From Oryzisolibacter sp. LB2S (GTDB lineage: Bacteria; Pseudomonadota; Gammaproteobacteria; Burkholderiales; Burkholderiaceae_C): 64,000 nucleotides of DNA. This document shows, one piece after another, positions 29,005 to 38,189 of the stretch (its first letter is position 1; every line of letters starts with the position of its first letter). A program made the translations under genes and the position numbers. The notes under the pieces are model-generated. The model did no database searches and was not told the origin of the DNA. It saw nothing but the letters and a program-made list of their open reading frames with translations. The stretch covers positions 1,258,501-1,322,500 of the forward strand of contig NZ_CP160388.1 of the NCBI RefSeq assembly GCF_040732315.1, given 5' to 3'.

Positions 29005-29565
29005 ATGACGATTGCCGACATCAAGAAGAACCTCGACGCCAAGATGGACCAGTCCATCAACGCGCTCAAGAACAACCTCTCCAAGGTGCGCACGGGCCGC
29101 GCCAACCCGCAGTTGCTCGACGCCATCCATGTCGAGTACTACGGCTCCATGGTGCCGCTGTCGCAGGTGGCCAACGTCTCCCTGATCGATGCGCGCACCA
29201 TCAGCGTGCAGCCCTGGGAGAAGAACATGGGCGCGAAGATCGAGAAGGCCATCCGCGAGAGCGAGCTGGGCCTGAACCCGGCCAGCATGGGCGACCTGAT
29301 TCGCGTGCCCATGCCGCCCATGAGCGAGGAGCGCCGCAAGGAGATGACCAAGCTCGCGCGCAACGAAGGCGAGAGCGCCAAGGTGGCCGTGCGCAACCTG
29401 CGCCGCGATGCCAACGAGGCCGTGAAGAAGCTGGTCAAGGACAAGCTCGCATCCGAGGACGAGCAAAAGCGCGCCGAGGCCGACATCCAGAAGGTCACCG
29501 ACAAGCACATCGCAGAGATCGACTCCCTGGTCGCGGCCAAGGAGCAGGACATTCTGGCCATCTGA
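29005..29565 (+). CDS. frr: Ribosome recycling factor
   Basis: Splits post-termination ribosomes with EF-G. At 186 aa it is the standard length. The protein shows [29 protein letters not shown] and the two charged helices ([15 protein letters not shown]) of the tRNA-shaped fold. The ATG at 29005 follows GAAGGAATTCAC. It lies between pyrH and uppS in the conserved arrangement; uppS begins 11 bases after its stop. Confidence 0.98.
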   Translation: MTIADIKKNLDAKMDQSINALKNNLSKVRTGRANPQLLDAIHVEYYGSMVPLSQVANVSLIDARTISVQPWEKNMGAKIEKAIRESELGLNPASMGDLIRVPMPPMSEERRKEMTKLARNEGESAKVAVRNLRRDANEAVKKLVKDKLASEDEQKRAEADIQKVTDKHIAEIDSLVAAKEQDILAI

Positions 29566-29576
29566 TCGCGACGCCC

Positions 29577-30314
29577 ATGTCCAAGGCGTCCGCAGCCGTC
29601 GTTCCCCATCACATCGCCATCGTCATGGATGGCAATGGCCGCTGGGCCACGCGGCGCTTCCTGCCGCGCCTGGCCGGCCACCGCCAGGGCGTGGAGTCCC
29701 TGCGCCGCTGCGTGCGCGCCTGCGTGGCGCGCGGCGTCAAGGTGCTCACGGTGTTCGCGTTCTCGTCGGAGAACTGGAACCGCCCGCAGGACGAGGTCTC
29801 GGGACTCATGGAGCTCATGGGCAAGGCCCTGGTGCGCGAGGTGCCGCAGCTGACCAATGACGGCGTGCGTCTGCGCTTCGTGGGCGAGCGCGCCAGCCTG
29901 TCGCCCGCCATGCGCGCGGCGCTCGAGCAGGCCGAGGCCGCCACCGCCGCCAATGTGCGCATGACGCTCAACGTCTGCTTCAACTACGGCGGCCGCTGGG
30001 ACATCGCCCAGGCCGCGGCCAGGCTCGCCGAGCGCGGCGAGGCGATCACCGAGGCCAGCCTGCATGCGGCCATGGACATGGCCCATGTGCCCGACCCGGA
30101 CCTGTTGATCCGCACCGGCGGGGAGAAGCGCATCAGCAACTTCCTGCTCTGGCAGGCCGCCTATTCCGAGCTGTTCTTCAGCGACCGCCTGTGGCCCGAC
30201 TTCGACGAGGCCGCGCTCGACGAGGCGATTGCCGACTACGCCGGGCGCGAGCGCCGCTTCGGCCGCACCTCCGAGCAACTGCAGCAGGAGCCGCCCGCCC
30301 CGATGCGCGCCTGA
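29577..30314 (+). CDS. uppS: Undecaprenyl diphosphate synthase (cis-prenyltransferase)
   Basis: Builds the C55 carrier lipid for peptidoglycan and O-antigen by adding isopentenyl units to farnesyl diphosphate. The product is 245 aa. The catalytic Asp18 lies in IVMDGNGRWA, and FSSENWNRP plus PDPDLLIRTGGEKRISNFLLW are further signatures. It is a cytosolic, membrane-associated homodimer. It starts 11 bases after frr and is followed by cdsA, as is typical. Confidence 0.97.
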   Translation: MSKASAAVVPHHIAIVMDGNGRWATRRFLPRLAGHRQGVESLRRCVRACVARGVKVLTVFAFSSENWNRPQDEVSGLMELMGKALVREVPQLTNDGVRLRFVGERASLSPAMRAALEQAEAATAANVRMTLNVCFNYGGRWDIAQAAARLAERGEAITEASLHAAMDMAHVPDPDLLIRTGGEKRISNFLLWQAAYSELFFSDRLWPDFDEAALDEAIADYAGRERRFGRTSEQLQQEPPAPMRA

Positions 30315-30353
30315 TCCGCGCACCGGCTTCCCCGTTTCCGTGAAAGGGCTTCG

Positions 30354-31199
30354 ATGCTCAAGCAACGTGTCATCACAGCCCTGGTCCTGCTGGCGATCTT
30401 TCTGCCGGCGCTGTTCTATCCCTCCTTCGTGCCGTTCGCGGCCATCACGCTGCTCTTCATGGCCGCCGGCGCCTGGGAATGGGGCCGGCTCAATGGCCTG
30501 GGCGGCGGCGCCAGCCTGGCGCTGGGCGCGCTGTGCCTGGCCCTGTGCGCGGCGAGCTGGGCAGGCGGCTGGCTGCAGCAGCCGCTGACCTGGCTCTGGA
30601 CGCTGGGCGGCGCGGCCTGGGTGCTGGGCGGCGCGGCCCTGCTGCGCGGCGGCGTGCCGGGCTGGCCGAAGGTGCCGCGCGCCGTGCGCATCGTGGGCGG
30701 GGTGCTCGCGCTGTGGCTGGCCTGGCTGGCCGTGGCGCAGGCGCGCGTGGCCGGCGTCAACTTTCTGCTGTCCGTGCTGACCCTGGTCTGGATGGCCGAT
30801 ACCTGTGCCTACTTTGCCGGCCGCGCCTTCGGCCTGCGCTTCACCCGGGCCAAGCTCGCGCCCTCCATCAGCCCCGGCAAGAGCTGGGAGGGCGCCTGGG
30901 GCGGCATGCTCGGCGTGTTGGTTCTGGCCACCGCCTGGGTGGCGGGCGACGCGCATTGGCAGGCCCAGGCGCCCAGCCTGTACACGCAGCTGGTCCGCCA
31001 TGGCTGGTGGCTGCTGGCCCTGGGCGCCGTCTTCATGACGGCCATGAGCGTGGTCGGCGACCTGGTGGAATCGCTCATCAAGCGCAGCGCCGGCGTCAAG
31101 GACAGCAGCGGCCTGCTGCCCGGCCATGGCGGTGTGCTCGACCGCATCGACGCGCTCCTGCCCACGTTGCCGCTGGCCATGATGCTTTCTCGGTTTTGA
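30354..31199 (+). CDS. cdsA: Phosphatidate cytidylyltransferase (CDP-DAG synthase)
   Basis: Converts phosphatidic acid and CTP to CDP-diacylglycerol, the precursor of all phospholipids here. It is an integral membrane protein of 281 aa with about seven to eight hydrophobic helices. The C-terminal signature SVVGDLVESLIKRSAGVKDS, then GLLPGHGGVLDRIDAL, is diagnostic, and ISPGKSWEGAWGG is also conserved. The dxr ATG follows only three bases after the stop. Confidence 0.97.
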   Translation: MLKQRVITALVLLAIFLPALFYPSFVPFAAITLLFMAAGAWEWGRLNGLGGGASLALGALCLALCAASWAGGWLQQPLTWLWTLGGAAWVLGGAALLRGGVPGWPKVPRAVRIVGGVLALWLAWLAVAQARVAGVNFLLSVLTLVWMADTCAYFAGRAFGLRFTRAKLAPSISPGKSWEGAWGGMLGVLVLATAWVAGDAHWQAQAPSLYTQLVRHGWWLLALGAVFMTAMSVVGDLVESLIKRSAGVKDSSGLLPGHGGVLDRIDALLPTLPLAMMLSRF

Positions 31200-31202
31200 C
31201 GC

Positions 31203-32378
31203 ATGAAACAACAAATCACCGTCCTGGGCTCCACAGGATCCATAGGCACCAACACGCTGGACGTGCTCGCACGCCACCCCGACCGCTACGAAGTCTTTGC
31301 CCTGAGCGCCGCCACGCAGGTGGAGCTGATGCTCGCGCAATGCGCGCAGCTGCGGCCGCGCTACGCCGTCATGGCCAGCGCGGCGCACGCGCGCCAGCTG
31401 GCCGACAAGTTGAAGCAGAACGACCTTCCAACGCAGGTGCTGCAAGCGCCGGATGCTCTTGAAACAATAGCTTCGCATGAGCAGGTCGATGCCGTCATGG
31501 GCGCCATCGTGGGCGCGGCGGGCCTGGCGCCCTGCCTGGCTGCGGCGCGCGCGGGCAAGCGCCTGCTGCTGGCCAACAAGGAGGCGCTGGTCGTCGGCGG
31601 CGAGGTCTTCATGCGCGCCGTGCGCGAGGGCAGGGCGACGCTGCTGCCCATCGACAGTGAGCATTCGGCCATCTTCCAGAGCCTGCCCGAGGACCCTGCC
31701 ACCTGGGCGCAGCGCGTGGACCATGTGCTGCTGACCGCATCGGGTGGGCCGTTTCGCACGCGCGAGCCGGCCACGCTGCGCGACGTGACCGTGGAGGAGG
31801 CCTGCACCCACCCCAACTTCGCCATGGGGCGCAAGATCACCATCGACTCGGCCACCATGATGAACAAGGCGCTCGAGGTCATCGAGGCGCGCTGGCTGTT
31901 CGATCTCGCGCCCGAGCAAATCAAGGTGGTGATCCACCCGCAGCAGATCATCCATTCCATGGTGCAGTTCAAGGATGCGTCCATCATCGCCCAGCTGGGC
32001 ACGCCCGACATGCGCGTGCCCATTGCCTGCGGCCTGGCCTGGCCCGAGCGCATCGCCAGCGGCGCGAGCGTGCTCGACTTCACACAGCTGGCGGCGCTGA
32101 CCTTCGAGCAGGCCGATGCCGTGCGCTTTCCGGGCCTGCACCTGTCCTGGCAGGCGCTGGCCGCGGCGCCCGGCACCACGGCCGTGCTGAATGCGGCCAA
32201 CGAAGTGGCGGTGGAGGCGTTCCTGCAGCGGCGCATACGCTTCGATCAGATCCACGCGCTCAATCTTGCAACTTTGGAGACCGTCCAGCCCTCCAACCCG
32301 GACACCGTGCAGGCCCTGCTGGAGCTGGACACGCAGACGCGTGCGGCGGCCCGGCAGCTGGCGCAGCGCTTCAGTTAA
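31203..32378 (+). CDS. dxr: 1-deoxy-D-xylulose 5-phosphate reductoisomerase
   Basis: Second step of the non-mevalonate isoprenoid pathway: NADPH-dependent conversion of DXP to MEP. It is 391 aa. The Rossmann motif is near the start (TVLGSTGSIGTNTLDVL), followed by LANKEALVVGGE, the metal-binding PIDSEHSAIFQ and KITIDSATMMNKALEVIEA. It is complete and in frame, but residues about 74-90 (QNDLPTQVLQAPDALETIAS) overlap a degenerate copy of the interspersed repeat, in a region that joins beta-strands of the NADPH domain and probably tolerates insertion. The stop codon TAA at 32376-32378 abuts another repeat cluster. Confidence 0.96.
   Translation: MKQQITVLGSTGSIGTNTLDVLARHPDRYEVFALSAATQVELMLAQCAQLRPRYAVMASAAHARQLADKLKQNDLPTQVLQAPDALETIASHEQVDAVMGAIVGAAGLAPCLAAARAGKRLLLANKEALVVGGEVFMRAVREGRATLLPIDSEHSAIFQSLPEDPATWAQRVDHVLLTASGGPFRTREPATLRDVTVEEACTHPNFAMGRKITIDSATMMNKALEVIEARWLFDLAPEQIKVVIHPQQIIHSMVQFKDASIIAQLGTPDMRVPIACGLAWPERIASGASVLDFTQLAALTFEQADAVRFPGLHLSWQALAAAPGTTAVLNAANEVAVEAFLQRRIRFDQIHALNLATLETVQPSNPDTVQALLELDTQTRAAARQLAQRFS
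31421..31470 (-). repeat. Interspersed ~50-bp repeat, copy G (inside dxr)
   Basis: The reverse strand reads CTATTGTTTCAAGAGCATCC, then GGCGCTTGCAGCACCTGCGTTGGAAGGTCG. It matches the consensus order (CTAT..TTT, AGC, GCGCTTG, GCG, GGnC) with several changes, so it is a degenerate, older copy embedded in the dxr frame. Confidence 0.5.
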
Positions 32379-32467
32379 TAGAGCTGTTCACGCTTGGATT
32401 ACAACGCTTTCAAGTGGTTTTTGCCTTGAATTCCGTGTAGATAGGGCGTCGACAGCTATTGTTTTTG
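32374..32467. repeat. Two facing repeat copies (D) at the dxr/rseP junction
   Basis: A forward, diverged copy (TTAATAGAGCTGTTCACGCT, then TGGATTACAACGCTTTCAAG) is followed by an inverted one ending GCGTCGACAGCTATTGTTTT. The outer ends ATAGAGCTG and CAGCTAT face each other, so the whole block can fold into a large hairpin. It covers most of the 101-bp gap between the genes and includes the dxr stop. Confidence 0.65.
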
Positions 32468-32479
32468 GGGTTGAACCAC

Positions 32480-33841
32480 ATGCTCACCATTGTTGCCTTT
32501 GTCGTCGCGCTCGGCCTCTTGATCGCCGTGCACGAATACGGCCACTACCGCGTGGCCGTGGCCTGTGGCGTGAAGGTGCTGCGCTTCTCCGTGGGTTTTG
32601 GTCGGCCGCTTCTGCGCTGGCAGCCCAAGGGCTCGCCCACCGAATTCGTCATCGGCGCGTTTCCGCTGGGCGGCTACGTGCGCATGCTCGACGAGCGCGA
32701 GGCCCCCGTCGCGCCCGAGGAGCGCCACCTGGCCTTCAACACCCAGCCGCTGCGCGCGCGCGCGGCCATCGTCGCCGCGGGGCCGCTGGCCAATCTGCTG
32801 CTGGCCGTGCTGCTCTATGCACTCGTCAACTGGAGCGGCGTCGAGGAACCCAGGGCCTTGCTCGCCAGCCCCGTGACAGGCTCCATCGCCGAGCGCGCGG
32901 GCGTGCAGGGCGGCGAGCTGGTCGTCGCCGCGGCCATGGGCGAGCAGGAGGCAGAGCCCGTGCGCTCGTTCGAGGACCTGCGCTGGACGCTCACGCGCGG
33001 CGCGCTCGAGGGCGAGGATGTGCGCCTTCGGCTGCGTGCGGCGCAGGGTGGCGCCGAGCACGAGCTCGTCCTGCCCCTGAGCGGCCTGCAGGTGCGCGAC
33101 GCCGATCCGCAGCTGTTTCGCACGATAGGCATCGTCGGCCCCTGGACGCGTCCGGTGCTCGGCGAGGTCATGGAGGGCGGGGCGGCCCAGCGCGCGGGCC
33201 TGCGCGCGGGCGATCTGGTGCTGCGCATGGGCGTGCACGACGTGGTCGATGGCGGGCAGCTGCGCCAGCTCATCCGCGCGGGCGTGCAGGGCGGCAAGGC
33301 CGTGGCGGAGTACTGGCGCGTCGAGCGCGAGGGCAAGACGCTCGAGCTCCTGGTGCAGCCCGACACGGTTCAGGACGGCGACGCCACGGTGGGCCGCATC
33401 GGCGCCTATGTGGGCGCGGTGCCGGAGATGGTGGATGTGCGCTACGGGCCCATCGAAGGCCTCACCAAGGGCATTGCGCGCACCTGGGAAGTGTCGGCGC
33501 TGACGCTGCGCATGATGGGGCGCATGGTGATCGGCGAGGCCTCGGTGAAGAACCTCAGCGGGCCGCTGACCATCGCCGACTATGCGGGCCGCTCGGCCAG
33601 CATGGGCCTGACGCAGTACCTGGCGTTTCTGGCGCTCATCAGCGTGAGCCTGGGCGTGCTCAACCTGCTGCCGCTGCCCGTCCTCGATGGGGGGCACCTG
33701 ATGTATTATCTTTGGGAAGGGCTCACGGGACGCAGCGTGTCCGAAGCCTGGATGGAACGCTTGCAGCGTGGGGGCGTCGCAGTCCTCCTTCTCATGATGT
33801 CCATCGCCCTGTTCAACGATCTCACCCGGCTATTTGGCTAA
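32480..33841 (+). CDS. rseP: Site-2 intramembrane zinc metalloprotease RseP
   Basis: Cleaves transmembrane segments such as anti-sigma factor RseA to activate the envelope stress response. The product is 453 aa. Active-site His18-Glu19-x-x-His22 (HEYGH) lies in the first transmembrane helix, and the second conserved motif LLPLPVLDGGH near residue 400 lies in another. PDZ-type domains occupy the periplasmic middle (about residues 115-330). An ATG at 32459 is also open but adds only repeat-derived residues. The gene is upstream of bamA, the usual order. Confidence 0.95.
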   Translation: MLTIVAFVVALGLLIAVHEYGHYRVAVACGVKVLRFSVGFGRPLLRWQPKGSPTEFVIGAFPLGGYVRMLDEREAPVAPEERHLAFNTQPLRARAAIVAAGPLANLLLAVLLYALVNWSGVEEPRALLASPVTGSIAERAGVQGGELVVAAAMGEQEAEPVRSFEDLRWTLTRGALEGEDVRLRLRAAQGGAEHELVLPLSGLQVRDADPQLFRTIGIVGPWTRPVLGEVMEGGAAQRAGLRAGDLVLRMGVHDVVDGGQLRQLIRAGVQGGKAVAEYWRVEREGKTLELLVQPDTVQDGDATVGRIGAYVGAVPEMVDVRYGPIEGLTKGIARTWEVSALTLRMMGRMVIGEASVKNLSGPLTIADYAGRSASMGLTQYLAFLALISVSLGVLNLLPLPVLDGGHLMYYLWEGLTGRSVSEAWMERLQRGGVAVLLLMMSIALFNDLTRLFG

Positions 33842-33889
33842 CCTATTCGACGCTGCCCCAGCGGCGGCAGCGGCTCCAGCTTTTCACTC

Positions 33890-36184
33890 ATGAGAAAACA
33901 CATCAATCGCCTGGGCGTGCGCACAGCGTCGGCCGTTGCGGCCATGGTTCTTGCCTCCCATGCCTGGGCCCTGGCGCCGTTTCAGGTGCAGGACATCCGC
34001 GTCGAAGGCCTGCAGCGTGTCGAGCCCGGCACCATCTTCGCGTCGCTGCCGCTGCGTGTGGGCGATGAGTACAACGACGAAAAGGGCGCGGCCGCCATCC
34101 GTGCGCTGTTTGCGCTGGGGCTGTTCAAGGACGTGCGCCTGGAGGCCGTGGGCAATGTGCTCGTGGTCGTGGTCGAGGAGCGCCCGACCATTGCCGACGT
34201 GGAATTTGCCGGCACCAAGGAGTTCGACAAGGACACGCTCAAGAAGGCCATGCGCGACGTGGGCCTGGCCGAGGGCCGCCCCTTTGACAAGGCCCTGGCA
34301 GACCGTGCCGAGCAGGAATTGAAGCGCCAGTACATCAACAAGAGCCTGTACGGCGCCGAGGTCGTGACCACGGTGACGCCGATGGAGCGCAATCGCGTGA
34401 ACCTGACGTTCACGGTGACCGAGGGCGAGCCCGCGAAGATCAAGGACATCCGCATCGTGGGCAACCACGCGTTCAGCGAGTCCACGCTCAAGGGGCTGTT
34501 CGATCAGGACACGGGCGGCTGGATGAGCTGGTACACCAAGTCCGACCGCTACTCGCGCGCCAAGCTCAATGCCGATCTGGAGACGCTGCGCTCGTACTAT
34601 CTGGCGCGCGGCTACCTGGAGTTCCGCATCGACTCCACGCAGGTGGCCATTTCTCCGGACAAGCAGGACATCACCATCACCATCAACGTCACCGAGGGCC
34701 AGCGCTACGTGGTCTCGGGCGTGAAACTCGAGGGCAACTACCTCGACCGCGACGACGAGTTCAAGTCGCTCATCACCATCCGCCCCGGCGAGCCCTACAA
34801 CGCCGACAAGGTGGCCGAGACGACCAAGGCCTTTACCGACCATTTCGGCAACTTCGGCTTTGCCTTTGCGCGCGTCGAGGCCGTGCCCGAGATCGACCGC
34901 GAGAACAACCGCGTGGCCCTGGTGCTGCGCGCCGAGCCCTCGCGCCGCGCCTATGTGCGCCGCATCCAGGTCAGCGGCAACAACCGCACGCGCGACGAAG
35001 TCATCCGGCGCGAGTTCCGCCAGTTCGAGGCCTCGTGGTACGACGGTGACAAGATCAAGCTCTCGCGCGACCGCGTCGACCGTCTGGGCTTCTTCACCGA
35101 GGTCAACGTGGAGACGCAGGACGTGCCGGGCTCGCCCGATCAGGTGGACCTGGTGATCAACGTGGTCGAAAAGCCCACGGGCTCGCTGCAGCTGGGTGCG
35201 GGCTTCTCCAGTGCCGAGAAGGTTTCGCTGTCCTTCGGCATCAAGCAGGAGAACGTCTTCGGTTCGGGTAACTATCTGGGTGTCGATGTGAACACCAGCA
35301 AGTACCGCCGCACGCTGGTGTTCTCGACCACCGACCCGTACTTCACACAGGACGGCATCTCGCGCACGCTCGATCTGTACTACCGCACGGCCAAGCCCTA
35401 TGAGTTCCAGGGCGGCGACTACGAGCTGGTCACGGCCGGCGGCAGCGTGCGCTTTGGCGTGCCCTTCAGCGAGACCGACACCGTGTTCTTCGGCGGCGGC
35501 CTGGAGCGCACCGAGATCAAGTCCGGCACCAACATTCCCGCGGCCTATCTGGCCTATGCGCGTGAGTTCGGCGAGACGAGCTGGTCGCTGCCGCTCACCA
35601 TAGGTTGGTCGCGCGACGACCGCGACAGCGCGCTGGCGCCCAATTCGGGCCGCTACCAGCGCCTGAACACCGAATGGTCCGTGGCCGGTGATGCGCGCTA
35701 CATCCGCGGCAACTACCAGTACCAGCAGTACATTCCGCTGACCAAGCAGTACACCTTCGCCTTCAATGGCGAGCTGGGCCTGGGCAAGGGTATGAACGGC
35801 CAGCCCTTCCCGGTGTTCAAGAACTTCTATTCGGGTGGCCTGGGCTCCGTGCGCGGCTTCGACCAGGGCACGCTGGGCCCGCGTGACGTGACCGGCGCGT
35901 CGCTCGGCGGCCCCAAGAAGATCACGCTCAACGCGGAGCTCATCGCGCCGTTCCCCGGCGCGGGCAACGACCGCACGCTGCGCTGGTTCGCGTTTGTCGA
36001 TGCGGGCAATGTGTATGGCGAGAAGGACAATTGGGAACTCAGCGAGCTGCGCGCCTCCGCGGGCCTGGGCCTGAGCTGGATTTCTCCACTTGGCCCCCTG
36101 CGTTTGGCCTATGCACATCCGGTACGCAAATTTGCCGGCGATAGAATCCAGAAACTGCAATTCCAGATCGGAACCTCCTTCTAA
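33890..36184 (+). CDS. bamA: Outer membrane protein assembly factor BamA
   Basis: Central subunit of the BAM complex that folds and inserts beta-barrel proteins into the outer membrane. The product is 764 aa: a signal peptide ending near ASHAWA, five POTRA domains (about residues 27-430; for example VQDIRVEGLQRVEPGTIF starts POTRA1), then a 16-strand barrel. The conserved GSVRGFDQGTLGPRD is the VRGF/Y motif of loop 6, and the protein ends in aromatic Phe (QIGTSF), the outer-membrane targeting signature. Its TAA overlaps the start of the next gene. Confidence 0.97.
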   Translation: MRKHINRLGVRTASAVAAMVLASHAWALAPFQVQDIRVEGLQRVEPGTIFASLPLRVGDEYNDEKGAAAIRALFALGLFKDVRLEAVGNVLVVVVEERPTIADVEFAGTKEFDKDTLKKAMRDVGLAEGRPFDKALADRAEQELKRQYINKSLYGAEVVTTVTPMERNRVNLTFTVTEGEPAKIKDIRIVGNHAFSESTLKGLFDQDTGGWMSWYTKSDRYSRAKLNADLETLRSYYLARGYLEFRIDSTQVAISPDKQDITITINVTEGQRYVVSGVKLEGNYLDRDDEFKSLITIRPGEPYNADKVAETTKAFTDHFGNFGFAFARVEAVPEIDRENNRVALVLRAEPSRRAYVRRIQVSGNNRTRDEVIRREFRQFEASWYDGDKIKLSRDRVDRLGFFTEVNVETQDVPGSPDQVDLVINVVEKPTGSLQLGAGFSSAEKVSLSFGIKQENVFGSGNYLGVDVNTSKYRRTLVFSTTDPYFTQDGISRTLDLYYRTAKPYEFQGGDYELVTAGGSVRFGVPFSETDTVFFGGGLERTEIKSGTNIPAAYLAYAREFGETSWSLPLTIGWSRDDRDSALAPNSGRYQRLNTEWSVAGDARYIRGNYQYQQYIPLTKQYTFAFNGELGLGKGMNGQPFPVFKNFYSGGLGSVRGFDQGTLGPRDVTGASLGGPKKITLNAELIAPFPGAGNDRTLRWFAFVDAGNVYGEKDNWELSELRASAGLGLSWISPLGPLRLAYAHPVRKFAGDRIQKLQFQIGTSF

Positions 36185-36708
36185 TGAAATCCCTTTCCCG
36201 CCATATTCCCCTGGTTATCCTGCTGGGCTCGCTGGCCGCTGCCGTGCCGGCCCAGGCCCAGGAGTTCAAGGCCGGCTTCGTCAACACCGACCGCATCTTC
36301 CGTGAGGCCAACACCGCCAAGGCGGCCCAGGCCAAGCTGGAGCAGGAGTTCTCCAAGCGCGAGAAGGAACTCGTCGACATGGGCAACTCCCTCAAGAGCG
36401 CGACCGAGAAGTTTGAGCGCGAGGCTCCTACCATGGCCGAGAGCCAGCGCGTCACGCGCCAGCGCCAGCTGGTCGATCAGGACCGTGACTTCCAGCGCAA
36501 GCGCCGCGAGTTCCAGGAGGATCTGGCCGCGCGCAAGAACGAGGAGCTCGGCCAGGTGCTCGAGCGCGCCAACCGCGTCGTCAAGCAGCTCGCGGAGTCC
36601 GAGAAGTACGACGTGATCCTGCAGGAGGCCGTCTACATCAACCCCAAGCACGACATCACCGACAAGGTGATCAAGGCCATGAACGCTGCCGGCAACGGCG
36701 GCAAGTGA
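36184..36708 (+). CDS. skp: Skp/OmpH-family periplasmic chaperone
   Basis: Trimeric jellyfish-like holdase for unfolded outer-membrane proteins. The product is 174 aa with a cleavable signal (ending VPAQAQ). Mature protein starts [16 protein letters not shown], the usual OmpH opening, followed by long helical arms rich in Lys/Glu/Arg ([20 protein letters not shown]). The ATG shares a base with the bamA stop (TAATG), so translation is coupled to BamA, which delivers clients with it. Confidence 0.95.
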   Translation: MKSLSRHIPLVILLGSLAAAVPAQAQEFKAGFVNTDRIFREANTAKAAQAKLEQEFSKREKELVDMGNSLKSATEKFEREAPTMAESQRVTRQRQLVDQDRDFQRKRREFQEDLAARKNEELGQVLERANRVVKQLAESEKYDVILQEAVYINPKHDITDKVIKAMNAAGNGGK

Positions 36709-36739
36709 TTCATTTCCCCAACGCACGGATGGGCAGGGC

Positions 36740-37738
36740 GTGAGTTTGCAACTCGGGCAGATCGTCGATGCGCTCGGTGGGCAGCTCGAGGGCGTCGGCC
36801 GGGACACCGAGATCGAGCGTCTGGCGCCTCTGGAGTCGGCCGGCGGCGGGGATCTGACGTTTCTGAGCAACCCCCGCTACCGCTCGCAACTCGCTGCCTC
36901 CGGCGCGGCCTGTGTGATCGTGGCCCCGGCCATGCGCGACGTGGCGCTCGCGCGCGGCGGCTGCATCGTGGCGCCCGATCCCTATGCCTACTATGCGCGC
37001 GTCACCCAGCTGTGGGCACGCGCACACGGGCAGGGCGCCCAGCCCGGCATTCACGCGAGCGCGGTGGTCGATCCGCAGGCGCAGGTGCATCCCACGGCCA
37101 GCATCGGCCCGCTGTGCGTGGTCGAGCGCGGCGCCGTGATCGGCGCGCACACCGTGCTCAAGTCACGCGTCACGGTGGGCGAGCGCTGCGTGGTGGGCGC
37201 GCGCTGCATCCTGCATCCGGGCGTGGTGATAGGCGCAGACGGCTTTGGCTTTGCCAACGAGCGCGGCGCGTGGGTCAAGATCGAGCAGCTCGGCGCCGTG
37301 CGCATTGGTGACGATGTGGAGATAGGCGCCAACACCTGCATAGACCGTGGCGCGCTCGACGACACGGTGATCGAGGACGGCGTCAAGCTCGACAACCTCA
37401 TCCAGATCGCCCACAACGTGCATGTGGGCCGGCACACGGCCATGGCCGGTTGTGCGGCCGTGGCGGGCAGCACGCACATCGGTGCGCATTGCACCATCGC
37501 TGGCGCGGCGCGCATCGTGGGGCATTTGCAATTGGCGGACAATGTCCACGTTTCCACGAGCACGGTCGTCACCCATTCGATCACCAGGCCGGGCCAGTAC
37601 ACCGGGGTGTTTCCCATGGATGACAACGCCAGGTGGGAAAAGAACGCGGCCACGCTGCGCCAGCTCTACCGGCTGCGCGAGCGCATCAAGGCGCTGGAAC
37701 AAACACTCAAGGACGGCTCAGCCGCAACACAACAATGA
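36740..37738 (+). CDS. lpxD: UDP-3-O-(3-hydroxyacyl)glucosamine N-acyltransferase
   Basis: Third step of lipid A synthesis: N-acylation of UDP-3-O-acyl-glucosamine. The product is 332 aa and starts with GTG at 36740 ([16 protein letters not shown] when read as Met). After a uridine-binding N-domain comes a left-handed beta-helix of hexapeptide repeats (about residues 100-300; [20 protein letters not shown] and [18 protein letters not shown] are typical), then a short helical C-terminus. The stop overlaps the fabZ start. Confidence 0.96.
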   Translation: MSLQLGQIVDALGGQLEGVGRDTEIERLAPLESAGGGDLTFLSNPRYRSQLAASGAACVIVAPAMRDVALARGGCIVAPDPYAYYARVTQLWARAHGQGAQPGIHASAVVDPQAQVHPTASIGPLCVVERGAVIGAHTVLKSRVTVGERCVVGARCILHPGVVIGADGFGFANERGAWVKIEQLGAVRIGDDVEIGANTCIDRGALDDTVIEDGVKLDNLIQIAHNVHVGRHTAMAGCAAVAGSTHIGAHCTIAGAARIVGHLQLADNVHVSTSTVVTHSITRPGQYTGVFPMDDNARWEKNAATLRQLYRLRERIKALEQTLKDGSAATQQ

Positions 37739-38178
37739 TGGACATTCACGCAATCCTCAAGCAACTACCGCACCGCTACCCGTTCCTCCTGGTGGACAAG
37801 GTGGTGGAGCTTGAGCGCAACCAGCGCATTCGCGCGATCAAGAACGTCACCTTCAACGAGCCCTATTTCACGGGCCATTTCCCCGGCCGTCCGGTCATGC
37901 CCGGCGTGCTCATCCTCGAAGCCCTGGCCCAGGCCGCGGGCCTGCTGGCCTTCGACGCCATGGGGCAGGTGCCGGACGAGAACAACATCTACTACTTCGT
38001 CGGCATCGACGGCGCGCGCTTCAAGCGTCCCGTGGAGCCGGGCGACCAGCTGATCCTGGAGATCACGATCGACCGCGTGCGCGCCGGTGTCTGGCGCTTC
38101 AACGGTGTGGCCCGCGTGGGCGAGGATGTGGCCTGCGAGGCCCAGCTCATGTGCACCATGCGCAACGTCGGCGGTTGA
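37735..38178 (+). CDS. fabZ: 3-hydroxyacyl-ACP dehydratase FabZ
   Basis: Dehydrates 3-hydroxyacyl-ACP in fatty-acid elongation; also balances acyl chains going to lipid A. The product is 147 aa in the hot-dog fold: [15 protein letters not shown], then the catalytic [20 protein letters not shown] (His and Glu). It begins ATGATG at 37735, overlapping the lpxD TGA; the second ATG (37738) is equally possible. LpxA starts 11 bases after its stop. Confidence 0.97.
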   Translation: MMDIHAILKQLPHRYPFLLVDKVVELERNQRIRAIKNVTFNEPYFTGHFPGRPVMPGVLILEALAQAAGLLAFDAMGQVPDENNIYYFVGIDGARFKRPVEPGDQLILEITIDRVRAGVWRFNGVARVGEDVACEAQLMCTMRNVGG

Positions 38179-38189
38179 AGCACCAACCC

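Noticed and set aside
29139..32255. 1,038-codon open frame antisense to frr-uppS-cdsA-dxr
   Set aside because: Four conserved genes are on the opposite strand; no domain can be seen in the antisense product.
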